64,000 bases of DNA, from positions 1 to 64,000 of the forward strand of contig JAACJP010000030.1 in the NCBI GenBank assembly GCA_013368375.1. Reading direction: 5' to 3'. The translations under genes were made by a program, and so were the position numbers. Below are positions 20,474-31,796 of the stretch, in pieces. The notes beneath the pieces were generated by a model. That model saw only the letters and a list, made by a program, of their open reading frames with translations, was not told where the DNA came from and searched no databases. The first letter of the stretch is position 1, and each line of letters begins with the position of its first letter. This DNA comes from Tricholomella constricta (taxonomy: Eukaryota; Basidiomycota; Agaricomycetes; Agaricales; Lyophyllaceae).

Positions 20474-21377
20474 CTATTTCTGCTTTTTGGAGCCCTTGGC
20501 GCGTTCTTCTTCACGTTTTGTGTATATCATGTCAGTGAAGGGGCTGGAAGGTCATGTGAGTAAACAGTTGACCAAAATTTGTGAATAGATCGATACCCTT
20601 CAAAACGAAGCGCGATGACATAGACAATGTAGACGTAGAACGAGATCAGAAGACCCGCGGGGCGTTCGTACCTACAGTGGAAAGTTAGACCATCATGTTT
20701 AAAACGATAGAAACGCTCCTACCAGAGCGCGCCGGCCACGAAACACATGGTGCTCCCGACATACATGGGATCGCGGAGGGTATTAAAAGGGAAACTGTCC
20801 ACATTCACAGAGCGTCAGCCGCTGGTTGTGTGGACATTAGACACGTACATACCCTTCGACGCGGTGGTCCATGAGGATGCCAAAGTAATCTCCAAGGAAC
20901 GTGCCAGTTACCCCCAAAGCCCAAGTGGACGTGACAACAAACGTCTGCCCTATAATAAAGAGAGCGGCCGGCACGAGTGTGTCGTAGGGTGCGGGAAGGA
21001 TGGCCTTTCGAGGTTGCTCCTCCAGCGCGCGATGGTACCTGACGAAAATCACAATCAAGTCAGTCAAGTTCAAAAATAGATAGATAGAAAGGTAAAACGC
21101 ACAAAGAATCACGGAGGATGCCAAAGGAGAAAATCATGACCGCGAGGAAGTAGCATCCAGCGCGGGTGCTGCCTCCAAAAAGACGCGTGATGGTCTTGTT
21201 CCTGTACTCTGCAGAACCTTGTGAGCTCGACCGAGTAAAACGGTTTCAAAGTGACATACCATTCCGAGCCACGATGTTCCAGGCGGTCGGGTTGAAGGCG
21301 ATGGAAAGCACGGAAAGGGTTAGTGAGGACTTGGAAAAGTCCACTAGGGAGTAGAGCTCAGGAATGGAGAAGGCCAT
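20474..21377 (-). CDS. Phospholipid N-methyltransferase (OPI3/PEMT type)
   Basis: Six exons: 21260-21377, 21103-21208, 20853-21038, 20723-20794, 20597-20671 and 20474-20543, 208 residues, the usual family length. Family landmarks include FNPTAWNIVARNEYRNKT, the TSTWALGVTGTFLGDYFG segment and FPFNTLRDPMYVGST, where GxG- and Glu-containing motifs bind S-adenosylmethionine. The C-terminal IALRFEGPFTDMIYTK is also typical. Four hydrophobic segments fit an ER membrane protein. OPI3-type enzymes carry out the last two methylations from phosphatidylethanolamine to phosphatidylcholine. The last ~15 residues are charged (REEERAKGSKKQK), resembling a lysine-rich ER-retention tail (inference). Confidence 0.9.
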
Positions 21378-21903
21378 CGTGTGCGCCGTGAGGGGTCGTA
21401 AATCGTCGAGGTCGACTCGTTAAAGATGTAAAATAAAAGGTCCGTTGACGTGTATCAAATTTTTTGAAATAGCGATCACGTAAGCTATGAAAAGGACCCC
21501 ACCAAGATCGATACACTTCCTTTCAACATGGATAGGGCATTAATAGCCCCAGTATGTTTTCCAATCATTATTTACTGGTCTCGCTGTAGGGCTTGAGAAA
21601 GTAGCCAACTTCATGCGTCTGACGAAGGTAGGTAGTGTACGCAACTGGATGAGACCAAGTCGGCGGCGTGTCTATCCTCATCTAGATCAGACCAACCCTC
21701 AAAAGGCGACCAAATAAACGGTTCTTGGGATCGGACCAGATGTGTCCACAGCGGGAGTGTAGCATAAATTTTGGCCACCTCTATCATACAACACCTGGAA
21801 AAACAGCGACTCATGCAAAACAGGAAAACCTATTTGCCTGCCAACAATGCAACCAACCGCACGTGTATAGACAAGCGTCCGAATCCTTCCAGTGTGTACC
21901 AGG
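21378..21903. other. Intergenic region
   Basis: This region lies upstream of the methyltransferase gene and downstream of the E2 gene. No coding or RNA signal is convincing; it should contain the methyltransferase promoter. Confidence 0.4.
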
Positions 21904-22988
21904 TCAAAGCCTCTTGAGAGCCTTCTTCCTTTTCTCCGCGCCCGTGGCGGCCCCACTTGTGGCAGCCCTCTTCACGGCCTTGGGCCCAGTGACAGTGGGT
22001 GCGGCAGCCATACCCATGCTCACAGGACCGACTTTTCCTCCTACGTTGGCGTCTGCGGTCCCTAAAGGTGATGGCGACGCGTGTCGTTCCTTGATTGGCG
22101 ACACCACGCCCTCTTTGTCAGAAGGTGGCAGTTTAGTAGGTGGCATGGGTGATGCTGATTTTCGGGTAACGATAGGGAGGGTGAATGTTGATGATGACGA
22201 AGTGGATGGAGTGGATGTCAGTGTGGGCGGTATGGGTGCCTGACTTTTGGCGGGTGCAGAGGAAGAGGCTTCATGATTCGAAGATGATGATGCAGAGGGT
22301 GTATCGAACTCGATGGGCCGTGTTCGTGGTGTGGCATGGACGCCAGTGATAAGCTTCGCTCGGTCACAGTAGCTTGCGTAATTTTCCAGCAACAGCTTCC
22401 CCGCTTCCTCGTCCAATGCAGATTCGGGGTTAGGGTAGATGAGGAGGCATTTCACGGTCACTAAGATATGTTCAATGCCGTACGTTGACTTCCAGTCTTT
22501 CTTGAGAGTATTGACACAGATTTCACCAACGTTGGAGACGTTAGGGTGGAAGATTTTGGTTGCAAACCAGCCTGCGGGACTAACATCAGTCGAGCCGCCA
22601 AACGTGAATCAGAAAGTGAACTTGCATTTCGGTGGCGCGGCAGGGAACTCTTCTGTAAATTTGAATTTGACCCTGAAGTATCCTCCGGCGTATGGTGTAC
22701 CCTCTGCCACAGATAAATTAAGGTTGGTCAGCCATCGTACTGATTTAGTTCAAGTGGGACGCGTCAAGACGCGACGTCCTGCTCGGCAGACTTACCAGGC
22801 CCTTCGATGATGCCTGTAACATCCAGCATGTCTTCCTCATTCGTCTGAATGCGAATGCCTTCGGGTGGGCTCTTCCTGAGTTCAGTCAGTTCGCGCATTA
22901 TACGGCGCATGGCTGCAGCTGGGAGAGTCTGGGAAAAGGGGGCATAGTTAGGATCAGTATACGTATACAGAGTATAAAGACATACCAT
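21904..22988 (-). CDS. Ubiquitin-conjugating enzyme E2, UBE2S-like
   Basis: Four exons: 22986-22988 (ATG alone), 22796-22928, 22626-22703 and 21904-22571, 293 residues. The UBC fold covers residues ~1-155. The active cysteine lies in [12 protein letters not shown] after IFHPNVSN, followed by [20 protein letters not shown], which closely matches the UBE2S subgroup. UBE2S extends Lys11-linked ubiquitin chains on substrates of the anaphase-promoting complex. The long Ser/Pro/Ala tail ends in KRKKALKRL, resembling the Leu-Arg-Arg-Leu tail by which animal UBE2S docks on APC/C. The third intron (22572-22625) starts with GC (GCAAGT) rather than GT; this choice alone gives the expected PPK-C-WFATKIF junction. 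Confidence 0.9.
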
Positions 22989-23937
22989 AGTTTATATTGC
23001 GGTTTGTCGAGTGATGTGCAGGCAACAGTAGCTGTTGAGACAAAGTTGAATTCGAACTGTCAGTGTCACGGTTAGAATGCCGCCGAACATGACGGAGTTT
23101 AAATACTGTCATCACGTGATGCAGAACCTTTTTTTCATTGTTCTCCTGGAGGCGAGCCGGATGCTTTCCTCAGGCTTTCCTTGTCTTCACGCGTCCATGT
23201 CAACCTCAATCAGCAAATGGGACCCTTTGTTCGTTTGACACGTTTTTCGCGTGAAATCTTGCCTTGCTTCAAAGGCTAAAGGTCGAGGCGTTGAACGGGG
23301 AACGAATTCAGATCGATGAAGATCGTTAGGTTCAACTCGGCGGATATCCTGCCCACACATTGGTATTAAGGAACACATTTTAGATTTTATCGTCCAGGTC
23401 AGGTGCATGGGGGTTCCAAGGTAGTCACTATTTCCTGCCCTTTCCGAAGACCTAACCCTAATCCAAGGCTCCATTTTAAACGCGCCGAATGACGCCCGGC
23501 GATTACGGCTCCTATAAGGTGTTTACTTTATCAGTCACTGGGTATCGTCAATCTGTCCAGAGCGAGATCTCCGAGGACTTGCTGCTGGGAACGGTGTCGA
23601 GGAGCCGAATCAGCACCTTCATGAAATTGCGGAATTTCTCCTGGAATTAATGACCTTGGAATTTCACAGAATATAACCATACTAACTCCTCGAGGCAAGA
23701 TGAAGGCTGCAGCTTGGCCTGCGGTCGATGGCTTCGCACTTGAGCGCACGATGCGGGCGCCGCCCTCATAAAGACTGAAAGATGCTCATCTACGGCTTCG
23801 GGCTTCGAACGCGTACTCCCCTCCTTTTGACTACACTAGACTATCTGCCGACGCAACACGCATTCAAACTAAGGGTTTCGACCTTCGGGACATATAGCTT
23901 ACAAGGCGCCTGGCGTTACATCATCGAAATCTCCTAT
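22989..23937. other. Intergenic region
   Basis: Nearly 950 bp with only short frames and no recognisable protein on either strand. The E2 promoter lies at its left edge. A decayed gene cannot be excluded. Confidence 0.4.
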
Positions 23938-24807
23938 TTACAACGAGAGAATCTTCCCGGGCCAAAATGCTGGTCCTCCTTGATTTAGCTTGTACCATGG
24001 CTCATCATGCGCCAAAACAACTCTGACGCGCGGAATCTGGCATAGCTTCCTAATGCGAAGGTTATGCTGCTCCGCCGCCTCCTTATCCGCGTGGGCACAC
24101 CTGGAAAAGCCTGTGCCCTCGTGAACGGCAATGTCTCCTTTCCCGGTGATCAGGTCCCAGTGGTGTGCACTGTCGCCTGCAAGATATATCCAACCACCGT
24201 CTCCAGACGTGCGTGCGAGGACGTTGATGTGACCGGGAAGGTGCCCGGGCGCATTGACGATGTACAGGCTGCCGTCGCCGTGGAAGTCGAGGGCGCGGGG
24301 GAACGGACCTAATGGCTGCCAGTCGACCGGCGAAATGTACTCGGTGCGGTCAAGGGGTAGGAGATGGTTCAGAGCTATGACATCCGTGCTAGGGATTTGT
24401 TTGGAGCCATCACCAACGAGGAAGGTGCTGTCTGGAAACAGCGCCGGGTCACCGATATGGTCGAAGTGGACGTGGGAGAGACAGACGGTGGAAATTTCGA
24501 AAGGCGATATGCCGCCCTTGGCCAGAGACTCGACAACGTCCTGTGGGATGTCCACGTGGAACGGCTCTTTGACAAGTTCAACGGTACGTGGTGGGAGGTT
24601 CTTCCAGTCTTTGCGAATCCCAAGGTCGAACACGAACTTGGTGTGTTTGGTAGAGTGTTGCAGGAGGAAAGCCAGGGAGGGCGAGTTGCTGACAGCGTCT
24701 GGAGTGGCGCTTGTTGTGAAATGGGCTAAAACTAGCCTTATCATCCCTGCCTCTAGTGCTGATACATCGCAGTATGCCTGGTTCGCGCTCGGTGGAGGAA
24801 GCGACAT
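23938..24807 (-). CDS. Metallo-beta-lactamase-fold hydrolase
   Basis: A single intronless frame of 289 residues. The metal site is complete: HVHFDHIGD (HxHxDH) at ~residue 112, a histidine in APGHLPGH, an aspartate in YLAGDSAHH and a C-terminal histidine in VVLAHDEPW. No signal peptide is visible, so it is probably cytosolic. Enzymes of this shape include lactonases, esterases and glyoxalase-like hydrolases. The overall layout (long N-terminal strand region, PGH motif, LAGD, AHD near the end) is closest to the lactonase-like branch, but the substrate cannot be told from sequence. It is divergent from the SDR gene, which suggests possible co-regulation. Confidence 0.88.
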   Translation of the reverse strand: MSLPPPSANQAYCDVSALEAGMIRLVLAHFTTSATPDAVSNSPSLAFLLQHSTKHTKFVFDLGIRKDWKNLPPRTVELVKEPFHVDIPQDVVESLAKGGISPFEISTVCLSHVHFDHIGDPALFPDSTFLVGDGSKQIPSTDVIALNHLLPLDRTEYISPVDWQPLGPFPRALDFHGDGSLYIVNAPGHLPGHINVLARTSGDGGWIYLAGDSAHHWDLITGKGDIAVHEGTGFSRCAHADKEAAEQHNLRIRKLCQIPRVRVVLAHDEPWYKLNQGGPAFWPGKILSL

Positions 24808-25426
24808 ATTGAAACTGTCAAGATGGACATGTCAGAGCGAGAACGACGTACGATACTCCGTTGCGCACCTTTACTGTCGAGGGTCAGATACAATGGAAGG
24901 TTACGTCCCAGGATAACGTCATATATATATGGTCCCCACTCAGGGAGGGGTTGATAATTCATCATGGGAGCATATTTGGACATCAGACGTCCGTTCACTC
25001 CGGCCCTTCGATGACATTATGAGAATTTGAGGTGGTCAGGTGTCGAAACCACCGTTCATCATGGCTCCAAAAATGTCTGCGAATCGCAAGTTCTCTTCCA
25101 GAAAGGGTATGCGATGCCAAACGAAAACGTTTGCTATAGTACTTACCATGAGTCGATTCTGATCCGAAGGATGTACAAGGGAAATACGATGATCAGCGTG
25201 GGTGTAGATTCAAGGATCTGAAGTGAGAATCTGCAACCTGCAAAGACCAACTCGCGAACATGGCGGATCGCGTGGTGTGGCGGTAAATCGCGCAGTGGTG
25301 CCGCGCGCGCCGTTCAGTGGGGGCACGTGAGAGACCCGGATCTCCGAAACTGACAGGCTCAAGGACGGCTGGCCACTGCTTGAGCTCACTTTCTGTCTAT
25401 TCTAGTCGCCATCATCCACGACTGCA
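24808..25426. promoter_or_regulatory. Bidirectional promoter (MBL hydrolase / SDR)
   Basis: This 619-bp non-coding gap lies between divergent start codons. The right end is pyrimidine-rich just before the SDR start. No specific operator was identified. Confidence 0.5.
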
Positions 25427-26621
25427 ATGGATCTCGACTTGGCAAATGTTCACGTCCTTGTCACCGGTACGTACTGGGTTGACTACGTGATAGACTCGGC
25501 GTTCTCATTGCGAACTCTTCTCAGGGGCAAGCGGGGGCATCGGGCTTGAAACTGTGGATGTCTTCTTGCGTAAATTATAGCATTCATTCAACCTATCTAA
25601 TCTCACTCAAATTATAGAGCAGGGAGCGAAGGTCACTGCTCATTACAACTCAAATAAGAGTACATTGCAACCCTTGATCGCGCGCTACGGCGCAGATAGA
25701 GTGCAGGCTCTCCAGGCCAACCTGACCCTCGAAGACGATGTGCACCGACTATTCTCCGAGGCCTCCGTATCGTTTGGAACCGTCCAAATCATCATCGTCA
25801 ACCATGGTGTTTGGCCCACTGAGAATCAGCCTGTAGTCCAGATGTCGCTCGATCAATGGAAGTCAACATTAGACATCAACCTGACATCGTCGTTCCTCGT
25901 CTCTAGGGAGTTTCTGAAGGGTTTACAGGGTGCCTCGGAGATCATTAAGGCGTATGCGTCAATCCTTTTTATCGGAAGCAGCTCTGGCAGATTTGGTAAG
26001 GACTTGCGCCACCCGTGGATTTCGAAAGCCAGCATCTGATTGATAACACTATAGGTGAGGTGGGCCACGCTGATTATTCGGCTTCCAAGAGCGGTATGTT
26101 TTAATAACGTCAAGACGCCACATTATTTAAATGAAATTGCAGCGATGATGTACGGCTTCACCCTGACACTCAAGAATGAAATTGTCAAGATAGCACCCAG
26201 AGGCCGTGTCAATTGCATCGCGCCTGGTTGGGTGAAGACGGTGATTTGCTTTCAGTTCATCTTCGAGCAATGACTTCACAAATATTCTGTAGCCCATGGC
26301 TGAAGAGGCATTGAAAGATCCAGATGTGGTATATCGCGCAATGGCAACGTATGGGCAAATATTTCGATAGCTTGGTCCAAGCGCTAGCTGACTTTAAACA
26401 CAAAACAGGACACCTATGAAGAAAGTTGGCTTGACGAGTGACATCGCGAGTCAAGTTGTCATCCTTTCTTCACCTCGTGTATCTGGGCATATATCAGGCG
26501 AGGTCATCATGATCACCGGTGGAATGGAAGGTAATTTTCTTGAACAGGATTGCATTCCACGGACCTCCGTTCTGATGATGTTGTACAAGGTCGTCTGCTT
26601 AACCTTCCTCAAGACATATAA
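25427..26621 (+). CDS. Short-chain dehydrogenase/reductase (classical SDR)
   Basis: Eight exons: 25427-25466, 25525-25569, 25618-25995, 26055-26093, 26143-26240, 26293-26348, 26409-26530 and 26590-26621, 269 residues, typical SDR length. The cofactor motif TGASGGIG spans the first intron. NHG replaces the usual NAG, and the catalytic serine lies in SILFIGSSSGRFG. YSASKS provides the YxxxK pair and RVNCIAPGWVKT the following strand. The end MITGGMEGRLLNLPQDI is formed by a small last exon, a better fit than reading through into the following intron. SDRs oxidise or reduce alcohols and ketones with NAD(P)(H); the substrate is unknown. The gene ends 24 bp from the GH3 gene on the other strand. 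Confidence 0.9.
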
Positions 26622-26645
26622 CAAGTCAGACTCTGTGCCAAATCC

Positions 26646-29600
26646 CTAAGTAGGAATAACCCCATGTAACCTGAAGTCCCTTGAACTGGCGCCGATTGCA
26701 ATGCCTATGGTTCCCTCCGGCTTACGCCATCCTTGGTCGACAACATCCCAGATCGACAGTGAATGGCGCGAAAGATTGATCACTACGCTTTTGGTCTGTC
26801 CAGGTTTCAAGTGGACATCAGAAAAGCCTTTCAGAATAGAAGGTGGTTCATCGGCTGAGGACGGCATTTGAACGTAGAGTTGCGGAATCTATGAACATCT
26901 CGGGATTCAAACACCACTTCCCAATTCAGAGGGACCACATACCTCTCCTCCAGCGACTGGACCTGTATTCTTCACGTCGAAGGTAACTTTATACGCCGGG
27001 CGGTGGAGCCTTGCGTATATACGATCAAATGTGACCCCCGTGCGGTTTGCAACTAAACGTACCAGAGTGCAGTGGACGACCCGATACCCATCGGGTTGGA
27101 CTTTCCCGCAGTCCAGTTTTCCTCAAGCTCTCGTTCGTTCGAGTGTACGGCGATGGCCTTCGAGATATGGAGGTTGCTGTATGTAAACTGCGTGTAACTC
27201 AGACCGAAGCCAAATTCGAATCGAGGCGCAACGTTGCGCTGGTCAGGTCAGCATCAAAATGACAACAGGTGTTGGCTGCACGTACAGCATCGAATGCTCG
27301 ATAACCTATGAGCAATCTACGTGCATTCGTTAGCCTTTGGTCGCTTTGGGATCTACATTGACGTACCCCTCTGTATATGGAACCTGTAATGCAACGCTCG
27401 GTGTTCCACCTAGGATAACCTGGGCTGGATAATCCTCAGTGCGCTTTGCGATGGTGTAGGGAAGCCTGCCAGATGGGTTCCAGTCTCCGTATAGAACGTC
27501 GGTGATTGAATTTCCAGCTTCTTGTCCTGGTGCACCTGCCCATAATACCTATCCAATCGCAGTAAGTCGCAACGTGGGTTTACCACGGAGTGTGTGGTGC
27601 TTACCGCAGTGACATTCGGGTGGTCGATCCAGGGCTCGACAATCAGCTGTCCGACACTGTGCACTACGACAATGGTGTTGTCATTCTGCGCGGCGACTGA
27701 AAGAATCAGGTCGTCTCCGCCGTGCCAAGCTGTCAAATTGGTCCTATCCGAAAAGTCATCAGAATGAATTCGGTTTTTGCTTACAAAATACAAACCGATC
27801 GGTTCCTTCTCTGGAATCTGAGTTGACGAACACGATGGCCGCGGATCTTCCAATTGCCATGTCTCCCGCCCTTTTAAGATTGAAGTCATCGAAGATCCAC
27901 GACACGGATGTGCGGTCTCTTCGCGCGCGTGCTTGAAGCGCTTCGTAGGGCTAATTCAAGCTATATCAGATGACCTCGGAGTTGAATGTCACGACCAACT
28001 CACTGAAATCAAGTAAGTAAAATCTGCTGTTCTAATAAGATAAAATAAAATTTCGATCAAGACTTGGAGTGACTGAAATAAAGAAAACGAAACATACCCA
28101 CTCCCGCCACCCATCGCCAAGACGCCATCGTTGTCATTCTGGTTTCGGAATGCGTTGGGGCCAGCAACACGGGCAGGTCCAGCGTCACTCCCAGCCATAA
28201 AGATGCTTCTCGGACGTTTCAGAGGAAGAGCGCCCCCCACGTTTTTCAGCAACACGGTGCTCGCCGCTCCTATCTCACGGACGAGCTTATAATGATCGTC
28301 TTGAACGTCGATGTGCTCGTTAGTCGCTTCATCACCAGGTTGGTTGGCGTTGAAATTGACCGCCGGGAACGATGGGGAATTTTGGTTCAACAAGTACCAA
28401 CCAGCCAAGATACGTGTCTGTGAAAACACCCTTTGCATAAGTGAAATCAGTCAAGTATCTTCTACAACTTACAGCCATGTCAGTGACCCGATCCTGTGAG
28501 ATTGTATGATTTTGCACGTATGCAGTGAGATTGCCACCGAAATATGATCCTGGACCTCTTCCGACGTTTCCTGGCATAGTCATCTGCAGAACAACGAAAC
28601 AAATATTGTTTAGAATGGCGCAGAGACGCATGTCGAAAACTGCAACCTACATCGAGTCCCGCAACGGCAGAGAGAGTGGAATGTGTGCTGGTAATTTCAT
28701 CAGACCGACAGACTGCGCATAATGGTGATACAAGCCATACCCTCCCCAGTCAGACATAACGTCTTCGGATATATGATCCCATAGTAAGCTTCACTACCGC
28801 TGATATCTAGAGAGTGCTTACATCCTTGGAATCCGAACTCCCGCTTCAGTATGTCATTGAGGGTCTTGTCATTTTCACATGCATAGGTGTTGTTGATTCG
28901 GTCTTGATAGAAAAGTCAGCTTGCAGTCCACCGTAAGCTGCTTTTTACGCACTGTAACTGCACATGACGCTGGTTGCGCCAGCCATGACGCTCCTTAAGA
29001 AAGGTTGCGCGTATATTTCATGCTGAGTCCTGTCATCTACGTTCGAAGACGAGGATGTTCGCAGATGTTCCTGTTCGCTGTAGCGTAGCGGAGAGTTAGG
29101 GTGAGCTCAGATTAAGTTAGGACTCAGTTACTTGTCTATGAAATGCTTGGCGCACGCCTGTACGCCGCCTTGCTGCATACCAAGAATGGTCTCATAGGAC
29201 GCTAATAATCCATCATCAGCCCGACGCAGATACCATAAATTATTGGTCGTACCTTCGCCAGCCAGGAAAGGGTCTTCACCAAAGCCCTCGAAATTTCGTC
29301 CGCCTTCAGCGACTCGTGCCAAATTCATCATAGGTCCAAGAGCAACATTGACTCCTTTCCCAACGTGCTCAAGGCCCATGTAGAGGCCACGAAGGCGAAT
29401 GAGTGATCGATTGAAGCTACGAAGTTTAGATTAGAAATTTGCCATTGGTTACAGAGAGTTCGTCACATACGTTGCAGCGGTGTTTATACCAGTGGGGAAC
29501 GCGGTAACAAAGTCCGCGAGACGTACACCAAGCGGAGAGTCCTGCAAACATGTACGTTAGATTAATGCCTAACAGAAAGATATATCACAAGTTACCTCCA

Positions 29601-30232
29601 AACATAGTCCAGGCCATCCACGACCCGTGGACGGTTCAATGGATGGAATATTGCCCTGAAACACGATTAAATCGAGAGATATGTAGGCAATGGATCAAGG
29701 CTTACGACGCAGCGGCCTGAAAAGCCAGTCGATTCCACGCCCGTCGTCACACTTACGAGCTCGTCCAGGCTAAATCCCGAGATCTTCAGGCATAATCAAT
29801 CAAAGAGGCCCACAACCTAGCAGTCATATTTAATGTTACCTTTGCCTTGGCTCTGGAATAGGCTACAGACCATGCAGGAGAGAAATCAGGAACAATCGAA
29901 GTGGAGTCCTTGCTTGATGGAGGATGTTTTGGGTCTGTTGCCGGGAAAACACCTGGAATAGGACCTTGCAAAGGTAAAGCCGAAGTAGAGAGGGAGCTTT
30001 GTACAGGAGATGATGGCGCTAGAGCTGAAGCTGAGGTACCGGATGACGAAACGTGCAGAAAAGATGACACGGCAGAAGCAAAGGATTCAGAGGTTGCCGC
30101 AGTCGTCAGAGGCGTCGAATCACCTGGAACCGATGCATGGATAGACGTGATCGGCGTGACGGAAGCAGGCGTAATCCCTCTAGCCAGGGGTAACAGCCCC
30201 AATACCACAAGTCCAGAAGGGCGATAGAACAT
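26646..30232 (-). CDS. Secreted GH3 beta-glucosidase
   Basis: A multi-exon gene whose first exon (29840-30232) starts at an ATG and reads [19 protein letters not shown], a signal peptide. A Ser/Thr-rich stretch of ~90 residues follows, likely O-glycosylated. The GH3 barrel is recognisable in order: [74 protein letters not shown], and the nucleophile region GYVMSDWGGTHST, where the aspartate of SDW is the expected nucleophile. Then come GLDMTMPGN and the second domain ([20 protein letters not shown]). The C terminus ([20 protein letters not shown]) is the fibronectin-III-like domain. Family role: hydrolysis of cellobiose and other beta-glucosides outside the cell. Some internal exon borders were not fixed individually. 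Confidence 0.9.
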
Positions 30233-31149
30233 AGCGGGAGGGTTGGCCTTATCCCAGCTGTCCTGCCAGCCGAGTAGATATACGAAGAACTTGGCTTGAC
30301 ACAGAAGAGCGGCATATCAAAAAGTTCCCCTACTGAGTGGTCAAAAGAAAGTGAACATGCGCCTTCGTCGTCTCATGATACAGCCAGTGTCGTGAAGTTT
30401 AGTGGACAAAGGCGGCAGCATTGCTTGTTTGCGTAATCTTTGCGAGTTCCTGTGGGTTCATCGTCTGCACGTTCTGCCTAAAGCCACACTGACGCCCTCG
30501 TGGAGTATACAGGTAGAACCACCAAAGAGCTTCTGTGGTATGCAAACAGCATCATTGGTGCTTTAAATCGTGGCTAGAGGTCAGATGAACAGGTGAGCCG
30601 GAAATTCTATCGTTTAAACCGTCGTTATATTTGGAATGCAGAATCATTGGAGGAGCGAGCGCTGACGCATGGAGAGAGTGTGGGTAAATGGGCGACCGTG
30701 CCACAAGGCGCTACTACAGTGTAGGGATGAGAGTCCAAGTTGAGCTTGTAATCTACGTGACGCTGTGGCCGGTCCGAAGAACGGAAGCCCGTTGGACTTA
30801 TCGGGCCGTGGAGGGAACATCAGAAGCTCACATCAGGACATGGCGGGCACTCTACCATGCTGCGACTGGATGCCACTGAGCTATCGACTTCTGCGACCTG
30901 GTTGCTGTATGATGCTTTTCAGTGTGTCAATTGAAATCATCCGTTGAAGCCTTGTTAGGCTCCGTAGGAGATATAAGCTCACCCTTTAGCTAGAGGAGGT
31001 GCGTTTCGTGAAACAAATTGCGCTGTACCTTCACAAATATGCTTGCTTGTGTGCCGTTTACGTTGATGGTCAACTGCAAGCGCGCCGTCACACGCGGCAG
31101 GCATGTGACTTGCATGTGATCATCGGCAGTCTTAACCCTTCCCCACACC
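30233..31149. other. Intergenic region between GH3 gene and retroelement
   Basis: About 0.9 kb without a supported gene. It carries the GH3 promoter at its left end and the retroelement insertion point at its right end. Confidence 0.4.
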
Positions 31150-31290
31150 TTTCGTGCTTGTTTAGCCATGATACGCGTAGTTAGTCAGCACGCGCATAAT
31201 TACGAACTCTATTGTGTAGGTGGGCGAGATTTTCAGAGGCCTTTCGGCATGAGAACCGGGGGGTCTGACCGACGAGGTTGAGAATAACCC
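31150..31290 (-). repeat. Split direct repeat B2
   Basis: 141 bp matching 31598-31738 with one difference (GATACGCG here, GATGCGCG there). It forms the 3' terminus of the element. Confidence 0.9.
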
Positions 31291-31395
31291 CGAAGGTCAG
31301 CACAATAGAGAACGAAAATATGTCGTGAGAGGAGAGTAAATAGATGCAATAATAAGAGTATAAGGAGGAAAAGATTATGATAGGCGAGGGTGGGT

Positions 31396-31598
31396 GGGCG
31401 CGAATACAGAAAATTTAATAGTAAGGTAAGGGGAGCTCAGTGGAATGAGCTAGGCGAGTATGAATTGGGTACCGGAGAAGTACCAGAGGAGAGATTCGGT
31501 ATAGTGGAGGTAGAAGGTTAAGAGGCGTGAGATCATGTGCTGTCACGCTACGAAACGAGCTCTCTTTCATCCCGTGCCTCCGTTCAGAGGGCTTTCAT
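31396..31598 (-). repeat. Split direct repeat A2
   Basis: 203 bp identical by eye to 36710-36912. It lies internally between the two B copies, joined directly to B1. About 105 bp of unique sequence separates it from B2. Confidence 0.9.
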
Positions 31599-31738
31599 TT
31601 CGTGCTTGTTTAGCCATGATGCGCGTAGTTAGTCAGCACGCGCATAATTACGAACTCTATTGTGTAGGTGGGCGAGATTTTCAGAGGCCTTTCGGCATGA
31701 GAACCGGGGGGTCTGACCGACGAGGTTGAGAATAACCC
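31598..31738 (-). repeat. Split direct repeat B1
   Basis: 141 bp directly downstream of the recombinase ORF and abutting A2. The B1/A2 border would recreate the terminal junction of a circular intermediate. Confidence 0.9.
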
Positions 31739-31796
31739 AGGACCGAAAGGAGCCGTGAAGGCGCGTCGAAGTGAGCGAGACGACCCCCCGATGGAA

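Noticed and set aside
23187..23474. Minus-strand frame of 95 residues
   Set aside because: No similarity, no partner exons and composition unlike neighbouring genes.
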